DNA of 64,000 bases from Pseudomonas sp. B21-048 (GCF_024748615.1 NZ_CP087168.1:1984001-2048000), one strand, 5' to 3'. Positions 24,157 to 33,022 are shown, numbered from the stretch's first letter. Numbers and translations are program-made. Notes: generated by a model from the letters alone, not told the origin.

Positions 24157-24733
24157 AAGGCGCTCGCGATGGCGGATGTGCTTGGCGTGTCGAGCCAAGC
24201 ACGGATTAAGCTCTGAAAAAATGGGGGTAGCGGGGCAAGGATTGATTCCTGTGAATCTAAATCATTTCCTGCGACTGCCAAATCCGGACTAGTCCGGTTG
24301 TATTGTCCCTGATTCTAACTACGCATATGCCCAATGAGGTCTACGGGACAATAATCATGGAGTGGGTAATCGATGCTGGTGTGCTTAACTGCCTCCTACT
24401 CAAAATTTCCCTCCTCAAGCGTCGGTTAGCGATCGAGTCGTTTGGCTGTTTGGCTTCGTCTGAGCTGTCACATGAGGACACTTGTAAGGTGGTCACAATT
24501 TGTTGGTTTCTGAAAGGCACGTTCAACTAATAAAGGCATCGTGCCTAAAATCTCAAAATAGAGATTGTCGGTCGTAGATCTCCGAGCTAGCTATTTTGTT
24601 TTATATATGGTGTTTTAACCTAAGCGTATTGAAGTAATATGAAATCGTGAGGCTAGTTTCTCTACGTCACGATTGCAAGTTTATCCTTGACAAATCAAGT
24701 GCCTCATCAACTAATCGTCTAGTGGTAAATGAT
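24157..24733. other. Gap without supported gene
   Basis: Small open frames here lack ribosome sites and family features. The last ~130 bases are A/T-rich and probably hold the promoter of the SMEK-type gene. Nothing else stands out. Confidence 0.5.
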
Positions 24734-25762
24734 ATGCTGACAGAGCGACATAGATGTACCTACGAGATAACGTTTGCGCTTGGAAGCTATGTCACTCAGA
24801 TTCAGCTGTTAGCCAAAGAGGGGCAGACTGATAGTGCCAAGGCTGCCGAAGATTCACTAATTGATATTGTGAATATAGCTTATAATTGTAATTTTGTGAA
24901 CATGAATACTGTCAGGCCGAATCATCCAGGGATTGATTGGAAAGAAACTCGCTATGGCACCGGACTGCAGGTAACCGTTACGGAAACTTCCGCGAAGATC
25001 GAGAATAGCATAGACACAATAATACGAAACAATGTAAATACATCTCGTGTAATCTGGTTTCTAATGCTAACCACAAATAAACATGGTCAATCAGGAAGGC
25101 ATTCAGGGTACAACACTCAAACTATTACAATAAATGATCTGGTACGACAAATATGTGCGTTACCTGACCAGCTTTTTTTTACAGCGGTGGAGAAAATAAA
25201 AGAAAAGTTAGGTCCGTGGTTTTCGCGTCAAAACAATAGTGATTTGAAGGTGGGTGGCTACAAGCTACCCTCTGTTTCCCCTGTCGATTTCATAAATCAC
25301 CATAACCTCTGGGACCGTTTAGACTCCAAAGAAGAAGTGCCACCGGCAGTTTTTAAGCAACTCCAGGTCTTTGCAGATGACTTTTCTAAGCTCCCACTTC
25401 CAATCAGGATAGTTATCGCCAAAATCGTTCAGCACGCACCTACACCCAAAGACATTTTTCAACCTTTGGAGATTGAGTTGGATGAATTTTACTACCACCT
25501 TGGAGACGATGAACGGGACGAATTGGCGCAGATTCTAGGTGTCATCGAAAAGAAATATCACGGTCATCTAGCGCAAACAAACCCGCGCATTGCTGGTGAT
25601 GGCATAACCATTAATTATGACCATTACATCCAGCTTAGCTGGCGCACATCTGAGCCAGATATGAACATTTATACTGCGTTGAAAATTTACTACTTAGCCG
25701 CCTTAACTGTGGAAGACCTTTACAAGGCTTTCGAGCAGGTCGACTTCAGCTTATTGAGATGA
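24734..25762 (+). CDS. SMEK-type domain protein, putative defence component
   Basis: About 342 residues from ATG 24734 (a GTG at 24647 would add 29). The N-terminus MLTERHRCTYEITFALGSYV, followed by NHPGIDWKETRYGTGLQVTV and SAKIENSIDTIIRN, matches the SMEK pattern: a helix bundle, then a short nuclease-like core GID...GLQVT, then SxKI. SMEK proteins occur next to conflict systems. The C-terminal ~200 residues (PTPKDIFQPLEIELDEFYYH) are unassigned. AT-rich, isolated, and inside a run of defence-type genes. Function is inferred from neighbourhood. Confidence 0.62.
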   Translation: MLTERHRCTYEITFALGSYVTQIQLLAKEGQTDSAKAAEDSLIDIVNIAYNCNFVNMNTVRPNHPGIDWKETRYGTGLQVTVTETSAKIENSIDTIIRNNVNTSRVIWFLMLTTNKHGQSGRHSGYNTQTITINDLVRQICALPDQLFFTAVEKIKEKLGPWFSRQNNSDLKVGGYKLPSVSPVDFINHHNLWDRLDSKEEVPPAVFKQLQVFADDFSKLPLPIRIVIAKIVQHAPTPKDIFQPLEIELDEFYYHLGDDERDELAQILGVIEKKYHGHLAQTNPRIAGDGITINYDHYIQLSWRTSEPDMNIYTALKIYYLAALTVEDLYKAFEQVDFSLLR

Positions 25763-26836
25763 GGTCGTATCACGGCGTCCAAAAAAGGGCAGTAGCAGCG
25801 CGTACGAACTAAAGTCGCGCTCGTCGTCCCTAGAATCTGCTTGTGGCCGATGGCTGACGGTCAAACAAGGTCCAGTCCCATCACTCGCGCCAGGCCTTGT
25901 TTGATATGGCCAGTGTTGTCGCCGATTGTGTGAAGCAGCCCTCGCACGTTCTCGCCTTCCCCATCTTCTCGCTCAGCCTACAGCGTTAACCGTTAACCGT
26001 TAACCGTTAACCATTAACTCATCACCGTCGCTTCTAGGGCGAGTGGATTGTGGTATTGCTTTTCCAGCACATCCACCAGTCACGGTTATCGACACGTTTC
26101 GAAAGAAGTCAGTGTAGCAGCGGCAGTATTCGCGATTGGAGCCAAAAACGGTTGCTTAAAATTTACTATAGCGAACGGGAGGTGGCTTGGATTCAATAAT
26201 GTTTGAAACATTACTGGTACGAAATTGGTACGGGCGATTTCAAATGGCTTCGAGAGCCTTTATTTGCTGGGGGGTGGCGATTAGTGCGCCCAATCCATCA
26301 TCGGGGCGACGGAGAAGCGGCGGGAGAGGGCTGGTGAAGTGTTTGGAGCAAATGATGGGAACATTGGGTATCTAGGTGGGTAAGGCGAGGGATGGGAGTT
26401 TATCAGGAATGGGGTTGGATGGCTGAAGAGCGAATGCCTAGCTATCTGTTAGGACGGTAAGCGGAGGCCACGACTTGAAATCGTGGTCTTTCCCCTTAAT
26501 GAACTGGCGACACGGAGTGCAAGGTATTGCAAAGAACTGCAGCGGCTTTACCCGGTTTTACGACCAAGTCAAGGTAATAGCCGATCGCTAGAAGCCTTGA
26601 TTTGCAAGGGGAAGCGTTTAAAAACAGGGTTTTATCAAGTGTTTGATTTTGTGAAAGCTCGTAGGCTGAAGCTTTTGGCGTGTTTCAGCGAGGATAGCTC
26701 CTGTCCTGAACCCCCCGGCTGAGCGGGCTCTTTCGCCGTTCAGCGTATTTCACAGGTGAGCAATGCTGATACGACCTCAGGGAAAGAGAATTTCGAGTTC
26801 AACAGAACTTACTGTTGATAAATGTCCGAAAAAAAT
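25763..26836. other. 1.1-kb gene-poor stretch with remnants and repeats
   Basis: The minus strand at 25861-25983 reads as a short 3' coding remnant (NVRGLLHTIGDNTGHIKQGL, then ARVMGLDLV and stop) cut off by a TAG, origin unknown. A heptamer repeat lies at 25984-26018. A 15-bp palindrome AATGTTTGAAACATT is at 26198-26212, beside two copies of TGGTACG. CCACGA/TCGTGG form a hairpin near 26470. No intact gene is supported. Confidence 0.5.
25984..26018. repeat. Tandem heptamer repeat CGTTAAC x4 plus CATTAAC
   Basis: Four exact CGTTAAC units at 25984-26011 are followed by the variant CATTAAC. Each unit contains the palindrome GTTAAC. Too short for CRISPR. It may be binding-site iterons or slippage product at a rearrangement scar. 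Confidence 0.85.
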
Positions 26837-26863
26837 GCGGCAAGCGCTCGCACGCTTGCCGCA
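26831..26863 (-). terminator. Intrinsic terminator of the AIPR gene
   Basis: On the minus strand GCGGCAAGCG, loop TGCGAG, CGCTTGCCGC and then a run of seven T follow the AIPR stop by about 20 nt. A perfect 10-bp stem plus U-tract is a strong Rho-independent terminator. Confidence 0.9.
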
Positions 26864-26883
26864 TTGACTTGGCTGACAGCCTT

Positions 26884-28584
26884 TTAATTTATTATAGAGT
26901 CCACATTTCCTAGCACTGTCGCCGTGAGGGGGGGGGACTTCAGCAAGTCGCGTGAAATATCTGGATCAGGTATTGCGGTTTTAATCAAGAGTTCCAGTCT
27001 ATCAAACCAAGCACCGTCATTAGCAGAGAACAGGTTGTACAGCGCTTCGTTTTTTGTTTTGCAACCAAACTCTTTGAACATTGCTCCGCAAAACTTAGAT
27101 GCCGCTGTCATTACATGCCAGCGAAGCTTCGAGTATCGGCCATCAAATCTCTTGTTGCCTGTGAGGAGCCTCAAGCGGTAATAAATATAGCAGGCCGTGT
27201 AATAGTCTTCCTCATGCCGGCCTTGAGAAAAAACATCATTCAAAAGATCGCCTGTTAATCTGTTTGGATACCTACTTGATAAGTCAGGGCGCATCATAAC
27301 TACTGCGGCGTAACAGCGTGCCACTTCCCTCGCGTCGAATATACGCGCGGGTGCAACGTTCTCCGCTCTATACTGTCCTTTGCGACGTTCAAAGTAAATC
27401 CTATTCGCCTCTGTTGCGCCTCTTGCGTTAAAGTATTGTTCCAGAACTCGCAGGGCGTCTAGTGTAGATATAAACTGCGCATCTTCTACCTTTGACTGTC
27501 GATTTGTTGCCCGGACAATATCGTCTATTACTGATGGCTTGTCGGCCTCAATAAGCTTAATCATCAGGCTTACTGTGTTGTCAACTTGCTCGTCTAAAGA
27601 TATAAGTATGTTTGAGGTTTGGCATCCATTCACGATCTGGAAATCGCGAATGAAAATTTCTTGTCCTGCTGGCCGAATGCTGGATGCTACAATTGTAATG
27701 CCATTGTTCATAAGGCCAAAGCGTTGCTTTTTGTCCGCACTATTTAATGTTTCGGCAATTTCAGAGTTGACTTCGACATCTACTCCCAAGAAGTCGCGCA
27801 CGTTTTCTTCGAACAGTTTCTTTCGAGGACTTCCGTTTTGATCTTTGAGGACGGAGTCTATAAAATTTCGCGCAGTTACAGTGGCGACATACGCATTATT
27901 AATATCGGGCGCGGCGGGGAATGGGGCATAGCCGACAGTTGGTAGTCTTGCCTCCATTGGCCCATCAGCCGACAACCACAGCTCATGGATCAGCTCACGA
28001 TGGGCTTTAACGAGAAGAGTTTCGTTGGAGTACCCCATTCTCTTCAGTGCGGCTTCGCCGACCTGGAACGCAGCATTGATCTCGACCGCGTCCGTGTCTG
28101 GTGCTGCGGAAAAGAAATAAGCGTGAAGATCTGGCAACCCACCTCGAATTCGACCGATGTTTTCAAATACTTTGTTGAACATTTCTTTGAACGTAGCTAA
28201 GTACGGGCTATGAGGTTGTGCTGGTTCCTCTGATAAATAATCAACGATGGCGGCAACAAAAGAGTCAATCTCTTGCTTCGACCAATTCACCGATCTTTTT
28301 GCTTGAATTAGGGCAATTGTGACTTTATATTCGCGCCTGCTCGTTTCAAATATCTCATCTAGTTCTTCCAGTGAGAATACAGCGCGATCATCGAGGAATA
28401 GCAGGGCACCATCTATCCCGGGATCTGCACCTTCATAGACCAAGTCACTCGCTTCAACTCTATCTCCAGAATATTTGGAGAAAGCACAATAGTTTACAAA
28501 GGCCTCAAAGTTTTTCGACTCTTCATATGGAGCACCAAAATCTTTGCAGAAAGTATCAAAGTAAGATTTCGTTACGAGGTGCAT
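26884..28584 (-). CDS. AIPR family abortive-infection protein
   Basis: 566 residues from ATG 28584 with AGGGA upstream. The N-terminal part contains ADPGIDGALLFLDD and VTIALIQAKRSVNWSKQEI, a PD-(D/E)xK-type core in which QAK supplies the third motif. The central AIPR core has FGLMNNGITIVASSIRP and IRDFQIVNGCQTSNIL. AIPR proteins are linked to abortive infection phage resistance. A longer upstream frame is open but carries no family sequence. It has its own terminator and no partner gene, so it looks like a stand-alone system. AT-rich relative to the chromosome. Confidence 0.85.
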   Translation of the reverse strand: MHLVTKSYFDTFCKDFGAPYEESKNFEAFVNYCAFSKYSGDRVEASDLVYEGADPGIDGALLFLDDRAVFSLEELDEIFETSRREYKVTIALIQAKRSVNWSKQEIDSFVAAIVDYLSEEPAQPHSPYLATFKEMFNKVFENIGRIRGGLPDLHAYFFSAAPDTDAVEINAAFQVGEAALKRMGYSNETLLVKAHRELIHELWLSADGPMEARLPTVGYAPFPAAPDINNAYVATVTARNFIDSVLKDQNGSPRKKLFEENVRDFLGVDVEVNSEIAETLNSADKKQRFGLMNNGITIVASSIRPAGQEIFIRDFQIVNGCQTSNILISLDEQVDNTVSLMIKLIEADKPSVIDDIVRATNRQSKVEDAQFISTLDALRVLEQYFNARGATEANRIYFERRKGQYRAENVAPARIFDAREVARCYAAVVMMRPDLSSRYPNRLTGDLLNDVFSQGRHEEDYYTACYIYYRLRLLTGNKRFDGRYSKLRWHVMTAASKFCGAMFKEFGCKTKNEALYNLFSANDGAWFDRLELLIKTAIPDPDISRDLLKSPPLTATVLGNVDSIIN

Positions 28585-28904
28585 ATTTCTATCCCTAGAT
28601 GTGGTGGTCAATATTAGGCATGATTCGTGAAGAAGCACAATCCGTCCCTTCCCACCACGAAGCTCCAGCCAATCGTTGATTCGGGCATATCGAATGCAGC
28701 GATATTCTCGTCCGTCTGTGGGCGCGTAGCGTGCTGCTGGGAGAGGGCTGGGGTGGCGGTTGACTTGGTTGTTGGGGACATGGAGATATCTAAATAGAAT
28801 GAGGGGGAGGCGATGACGGAGTTTGTCAGGATTGGGGGGAGGCGCGCGTGTCGAGGGGATAAGGCACGCAAGTGAAGGCAGGGACGAATCCATAGATGCG
28901 TCTC

Positions 28905-29126
28905 ATCGGGGAGTGACGGTCCCCTATTCGACACCACCGCTGCCGCCAGCGGCGGCCCAGTGTCGCCGCCACCACAACCGACGGCATGGTTCATGGCGCC
29001 ACAAGAGCCCAACTTGACCCAGCGCATGCTCAACGAGTTATCGGCATCACCGATACCGGCGACCGAGGACTGATCACGTTGGCGGCCTGTCAGGCCTATG
29101 CCAAAGAAATCTTAACTCCGAAGTGA
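28905..29126 (+). pseudogene. Phage lysis (spanin-like) remnant in two overlapping frames
   Basis: Two overlapping frames look like the ends of a nested Rz/Rz1 pair. One gives GMVHGATRAQLDPAHAQRV, then IGITDTGDRGLITLAACQAY, ending at 29126. The other is Pro-rich, PPPQPTAWFMAPQEPNLTQR, ending at 29073. Neither has an intact start, lipobox or membrane anchor. Nested Pro-rich frames are the hallmark of two-gene spanins. This is a phage scar unrelated in position to the left prophage's lysis cassette. Family call is tentative. Confidence 0.42.
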
Positions 29127-29317
29127 AAAAGAGCAGCCGGGATGGATGCGTCAACATCCAACCCGGCCGTCGTCCCTGCAGATGGTCCCCTGCAGTTCAG
29201 CCAAGATCCCTCTCCGTGCATAAAACACGGAAAATTCACTCTGACCACCTTGTCTTCGGACGAAACAACAGTACCCTCATCAAAGACTGTTAATCCAAGG
29301 TGCCCGCTTTTCTCGGC

Positions 29318-29893
29318 TTATTTAGGGGTAAGTTGTTTATTCATTAGCTGTTGCAGTGTCGCAGGGGGGAGACCTCGTTCTATGGCTTTGTTCACTGTCT
29401 GAGCTTTCTCCTTTTCCGTTTCTGCTTGGGCCCTGTCGGTATCTGCCTGTGCCCTATCAAGATCAATAATTCTCACCGCAGAATCTATGGTTTTATTAAA
29501 GGCAGTTAGCAGTTCTGTGTTTGTATAGTCACGAGCCAGTGACTGTTCGCACAATCTATATAGAGACTCTCTCAGGAACATAATCATTTGCGTACGCTCG
29601 GCCAGTTTTACCACAGAAGAATTAAATTCAGCATTTCCATTGGCTTCACCGACTTCGACTTTTTTAATTGTCCCACTTAACTTGGTGATCAAGTTAAGTG
29701 CTACGTCAGGGGATGGTTCTGAGCAAGTTCTGACTTTTGATGTTTCCGGTATAAGGATCGCTCCTCGTCGCGTTCCGTCATAATCAATCCAGCTAGCTTG
29801 ACTTAGATCTACTGAGCTTTTTCGTGCGGGGGAAGTAAAAGTGGTGCAGCCACCGAGAGTTAACACAGCAAGAAATAGTGTCATTTTTTTCAT
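29318..29893 (-). CDS. Predicted lipoprotein of unknown function
   Basis: 191 residues. Signal MKKMTLFLAVLTLGGC ends in a lipobox (LGGC), so the mature protein is lipid-anchored. A middle helix (LNLITKLSGTIKKVEVGEAN) and a C-terminal coiled coil of repeated RAQADTDRAQAETEKEKAQ follow. I recognise no named family. ATG follows AGGAAAGTCCT. It is a single gene between phage scar and DUF6124 genes. Confidence 0.75.
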   Translation of the reverse strand: MKKMTLFLAVLTLGGCTTFTSPARKSSVDLSQASWIDYDGTRRGAILIPETSKVRTCSEPSPDVALNLITKLSGTIKKVEVGEANGNAEFNSSVVKLAERTQMIMFLRESLYRLCEQSLARDYTNTELLTAFNKTIDSAVRIIDLDRAQADTDRAQAETEKEKAQTVNKAIERGLPPATLQQLMNKQLTPK

Positions 29894-30040
29894 AGGACTT
29901 TCCTTGTAAAAAAATTGAGAAGCGACCCTGCAAGAGAAAACTTTAGTCGATGGCTAAATGATGTCAAGCTGAAGTAAAGAGCGCGGTTAATAATTTTACT
30001 TTTCTTGGATGGCTATTTTCGTGTCCTGGACTAGTTCGCA

Positions 30041-30349
30041 TTAGCTGCTTATGCGGTGTATTGGGAAAGACGTCCGACCATGGTCAAGCCCTCCGGCTGT
30101 GCTTTCGGCGTAGACTAGGCCTTGGCCGCTTAATGACGAAGCCTTGTCCGGAGCAAGTCGCGCAATCGTCACTTCGGTTAAAGCGGTAGAGGCAAACGGG
30201 GCAGGTTCTGAGCTTAGCCAGATCCATAAACGGCCGCACTTTTCGTAGACGCTCAGGCTGCGACCTTCTAGCGCGACCTGCGCCACATCGACCAAGGTGC
30301 GATACATATCAAAATTGTCAATTGGCTTGTAGATGACCCCGAGAATCAT
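30041..30349 (-). CDS. Hypothetical protein, probably N-terminally truncated
   Basis: 102 residues from ATG 30349, containing DMYRTLVDVAQVALEGRSLS and LWIWLSSEPAPFASTAL. The same frame stays open upstream for another ~27 codons with plausible coding sequence (ARSIEGLTLTLRDARQFDLI) up to a stop, but no ATG/GTG is found there. So either it starts at a rare codon or the 5' end was lost. Function unknown. Confidence 0.5.
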   Translation of the reverse strand: MILGVIYKPIDNFDMYRTLVDVAQVALEGRSLSVYEKCGRLWIWLSSEPAPFASTALTEVTIARLAPDKASSLSGQGLVYAESTAGGLDHGRTSFPIHRISS

Positions 30350-30562
30350 CCGTCCTGCCTCGATGAGATCGAACTGTCGAGCATCGCGCAGGGTCAGCGT
30401 AAGGCCTTCAATACTACGTGCAATATCATTCTGTTTATGGCATCACGCCAATGTCGGAGATTTCCCGCAACCCGCGTCGCCATCGCCCACCTTGCACTCC
30501 TCCAACCACCCAGATAACCTTCTCCCCGTCGCTGCAAAATCAGCGACAAGGGTGTGGAAGCC

Positions 30563-30745
30563 CTTCACAAGATCTAGGCGCACAAGCGCCACCTAAATTT
30601 CAGCGGGCGCTTTTTTCTCGTCTGCTGTTAAATTATGGCGGCTGTGCGCGGGGCACTTTCGGGTGCGCCGGGTTCCTAGATCCCCGGTCTTCCACACCTG
30701 CGTACAGCTGCCACCCATCATGTGGAAGTGATGCTGGCAGTTCCT
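30563..30745 (+). ncRNA. Multi-hairpin structured RNA leader upstream of DUF6124 gene
   Basis: GGCGGCTGTGCGC (30637-30649) pairs with GCGTACAGCTGCC (30700-30712) allowing two G-U pairs, closing a junction with two inner hairpins (GCAC/GTGC; CCGGG/CCCGG). A further CATCA/TGATG hairpin (30716-30733) follows, and a GGCGC/GCGCC hairpin plus T-run precedes. It resembles phage C4/P4-CI type RNAs in layout. A cis leader or a small RNA are both possible. Confidence 0.5.
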
Positions 30746-30769
30746 TAATTTAATTCTAGGAACAAAGCA

Positions 30770-31141
30770 ATGAAGAAAATCACTCCAAATCCCCCCGAAA
30801 TCTCAACCGTTTCCGACCCTCTCGATGAGCTCTCCAAAGCCACTCAACGCGCTGTCAGCAAACGCCTTCGTAACCCAAACCACGCCGACCCGGTCAGCCA
30901 CGTTTTCACCATCCTGCCAAACGTCGATACAGAAACCCTGTTAAGCCACGCCTGCGAAACCCTCGCGTCCCTAAACGTCCTAACCACCGACCTGGCCTGC
31001 GAACTCGAAGGTTCACACCGCAGTCTCGCGCTATCGATTCAGCAATTAGCAGTAGTCGGTGAGTTATTGGTAAACCGAGCCCTGGATAATCTTGAGCCGC
31101 CCGACGGTGAGACCGAGATTCCATCCGCTAGCCAAGCCTAA
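30770..31141 (+). CDS. DUF6124-type Pseudomonas small protein
   Basis: 123 residues with KKITPNPPEISTVSDPLDEL at the start and a helical core HACETLASLNVLTTDLACEL, then RSLALSIQQLAVVGELLVNR. This is a Pseudomonas-restricted family usually found with DUF3077 genes. AGGAAC precedes the ATG. It begins 25 nt after the structured leader, so leader control is likely. Function unknown. Confidence 0.75.
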   Translation: MKKITPNPPEISTVSDPLDELSKATQRAVSKRLRNPNHADPVSHVFTILPNVDTETLLSHACETLASLNVLTTDLACELEGSHRSLALSIQQLAVVGELLVNRALDNLEPPDGETEIPSASQA

Positions 31142-31178
31142 GCGGCCACGCTTGTTTACCTAATGGAGATTCAAAGCC

Positions 31179-31445
31179 ATGGCTCGATACATGCCAATCA
31201 CCGGCATCGACTGCGCAATTCCGTCGCTGTTGATCGACACCGAAGCACCCGTCGACGTGTTGCACGACACGGCCGCATACCGCATCCGCACCGTGACGCA
31301 GCTGCTGGAAACCCTTTCTCTGGGTGAAGGCATCAGTCGTGACGCATTGCTCCTGCAGGACTTCGCGCGGGTGTTGGCGATTCCGCTGCGCGATGGCTGC
31401 GATTTGCTGGATGTAGTAGGGCGGCGGTTGCAGGCGCAGGTTTAG
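31179..31445 (+). CDS. DUF3077 family protein
   Basis: 88 residues containing LIDTEAPVDVLHDTAAYRIR and SLGEGISRDALLLQDFARVL, typical of DUF3077. It lies 37 nt after the DUF6124 gene and is probably cotranscribed. Function unknown. A decayed piece of a second copy is at 31840-31900. Confidence 0.78.
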   Translation: MARYMPITGIDCAIPSLLIDTEAPVDVLHDTAAYRIRTVTQLLETLSLGEGISRDALLLQDFARVLAIPLRDGCDLLDVVGRRLQAQV

Positions 31446-31567
31446 GCGTTGTTGTTCTGATAGAAGAAGGCGTTCCTGAGGGGGCGCCCTTTTTATGCAT
31501 CAAGAAAACGCGATTGGGTATGTGGTAATCATAGAAACCCAGTCAGCGCCGGGATTTTTTTAAACAG

Positions 31568-31705
31568 TTAGTTGAGCTTGCCAGTGATCACAAACGTATC
31601 GAACACTTTCTGCCCATCACGCGCTGCTTCCCGAACATTCAGGAACGTCGACTCTTTATAAATGACCTTTCGGCGGGGCTTGTCGGTTTTTTTCGTGGTG
31701 GTCAT
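31568..31705 (-). CDS. Small basic protein, 45 residues
   Basis: Starts MTTTKKTDKPRRKVIYKEST at ATG 31705, with GGAG six bases upstream, and ends VFDTFVITGKLN. Highly basic N-terminus. No family recognised. The reading frame is open further upstream, but that part contains no second ribosome site and overlaps the DUF3077 remnant region, so I used the downstream ATG. Confidence 0.5.
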   Translation of the reverse strand: MTTTKKTDKPRRKVIYKESTFLNVREAARDGQKVFDTFVITGKLN

Positions 31706-31839
31706 CGGTTTCTCCGAACGACGTGGATTCATGCTGACCAGCTTATGGGATTGATGGTGTACCTCGTGACAGAGGCGTAGCAATGGTTGAGAGTACGGAC
31801 GATTCCTAGTGTCGTGTAGGACGTTACTCTTTTGACAGT

Positions 31840-31900
31840 TTGTCTGGGCGAGGGCATCAGTCGTGATGCGTTGCTGTTGCAGGATTTCGCGCAGGTGTAG
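31840..31900 (+). pseudogene. DUF3077 gene fragment
   Basis: The sequence encodes LGEGISRDALLLQDFAQV and stop. It closely matches the 3' half of the intact DUF3077 gene at 31320-31380 but has synonymous changes and no 5' part. It is a remnant of a second, diverged copy. Confidence 0.8.
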
Positions 31901-32066
31901 TCGCCGCAATGAAAATGGGGGATCTGAAGAGGTCGCCCATTTGCTTCATCTTCTGGAGCCTTCAGGGCAACACACCTTCATGACCCCGTCATTCAGGTCT
32001 ATGTCATCTCAAGCATGAAGGATTAAACTGCCGCAGATTTCTGCTTTCTAAACTCAAGGATGAAAC

Positions 32067-32567
32067 ATGATTCGACCCTCATTTTCTAGCGCGTGGGCGG
32101 CTTCTCAACGGATTTACGACACCATCAATCCATCTGAAAAAGTTGCGACAGTCATTGGCGGCAATGTTGCAATGAACATTAACAGCCGTGATCCGGCCTT
32201 AAGATGGGTCAACACGTGCGCGGTGCGTATGAGTTATATCCTCAATTACTCCGGTTCACTCATACCGCGAATAGTTGGCGAAACCGTGTCTGGCGCTGAC
32301 AAGCGCTGGTACTTTTATCGCGTCAAAAGCCTGATTGCCTATCTGGAACAGCAATGGGGAAGTGCCGAGACGGTCAGATACCCGGCCGCAAATGGCGGCA
32401 CCCTGGCGGGCCGGAAAGGTCTTATTTTGTTTGAAGTTTCTGGCTGGTCGGACGCTCAGGGGCATGCCACATTGTTTGACGGCAGAATGTGTTATGACCA
32501 CTGCTATTTCAATGAGCCGGGTATGAACTATCAAACCGACCGCGCAAACTTCTGGAGTTTGTCTTGA
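32067..32567 (+). CDS. tae4: Tae4-type type VI secretion amidase effector
   Basis: 166 residues. The catalytic Cys lies in WVNTCAVRMSYILNYSG and the His in SDAQGHATLFDG, the pairing of Tae4 NlpC/P60-like amidases that cut the D-Glu-mDAP bond of peptidoglycan in rival cells. No signal peptide, as expected for T6SS cargo. The stop overlaps the start of the immunity gene (TGATG). No T6SS structural, VgrG or PAAR gene is in the window, so it is an orphan effector locus. Confidence 0.82.
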   Translation: MIRPSFSSAWAASQRIYDTINPSEKVATVIGGNVAMNINSRDPALRWVNTCAVRMSYILNYSGSLIPRIVGETVSGADKRWYFYRVKSLIAYLEQQWGSAETVRYPAANGGTLAGRKGLILFEVSGWSDAQGHATLFDGRMCYDHCYFNEPGMNYQTDRANFWSLS

Positions 32568-33022
32568 TGAAGTATTTGACTGCGGTCTTGGTACTGGCTT
32601 GGGCAGCCGCACCTTCCAGCAGTTGGTCCAAGGATGATCCGACCAACTCCCCACAGGCAGGCGGGCGCACCTACGCGCAAAATTACAAGGATATGGTGCT
32701 GGCAGACTGCATCGCTACAGCTTACAAGAGCGAACCTGAAGCCGCCCAGGACGCCGGAAGCAGTGCCAGTGCGCTTATGGACTGGACCTATTTCGATCTG
32801 GAGCAAGCACCTCAAGCCGGTAGGCCTCTGGTTGACCAGTTTCTGGCTCGTGATTATCACAATCTACTGGTCGAATCAGAGCGTCAAGGTGTTCGCTTTG
32901 AGCTGCTCAAATGCCTGGACCTGTATCACAGCAAAGAGTTGGACAGCCAGGTCAGGCAATTGGTCATCAATCCTGAGCATACCTATCGTCAGGACAACCC
33001 GCCACGACCCCAAAAGGATTGA
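32567..33022 (+). CDS. tai4: Tai4-type periplasmic immunity protein
   Basis: 151 residues from ATG 32567. A signal peptide MKYLTAVLVLAWAAAPSSSW targets the periplasm. The mature part has YKDMVLADCIATAYKSEPEA and CLDLYHSKELDSQVRQLV, with two Cys, as in Tai4 proteins that plug the amidase active site. Overlap with the effector gene ensures co-expression. Confidence 0.82.
   Translation: MKYLTAVLVLAWAAAPSSSWSKDDPTNSPQAGGRTYAQNYKDMVLADCIATAYKSEPEAAQDAGSSASALMDWTYFDLEQAPQAGRPLVDQFLARDYHNLLVESERQGVRFELLKCLDLYHSKELDSQVRQLVINPEHTYRQDNPPRPQKD

Noticed and set aside
25984..26018. Repeat array as a CRISPR
   Set aside because: Seven-base units in direct contact with no spacers and no cas genes.
28585..28893. 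N-terminal extension of the AIPR protein
   Set aside because: The extra 103 codons have no AIPR similarity by eye, while ATG 28584 has AGGGA and begins the typical sequence.
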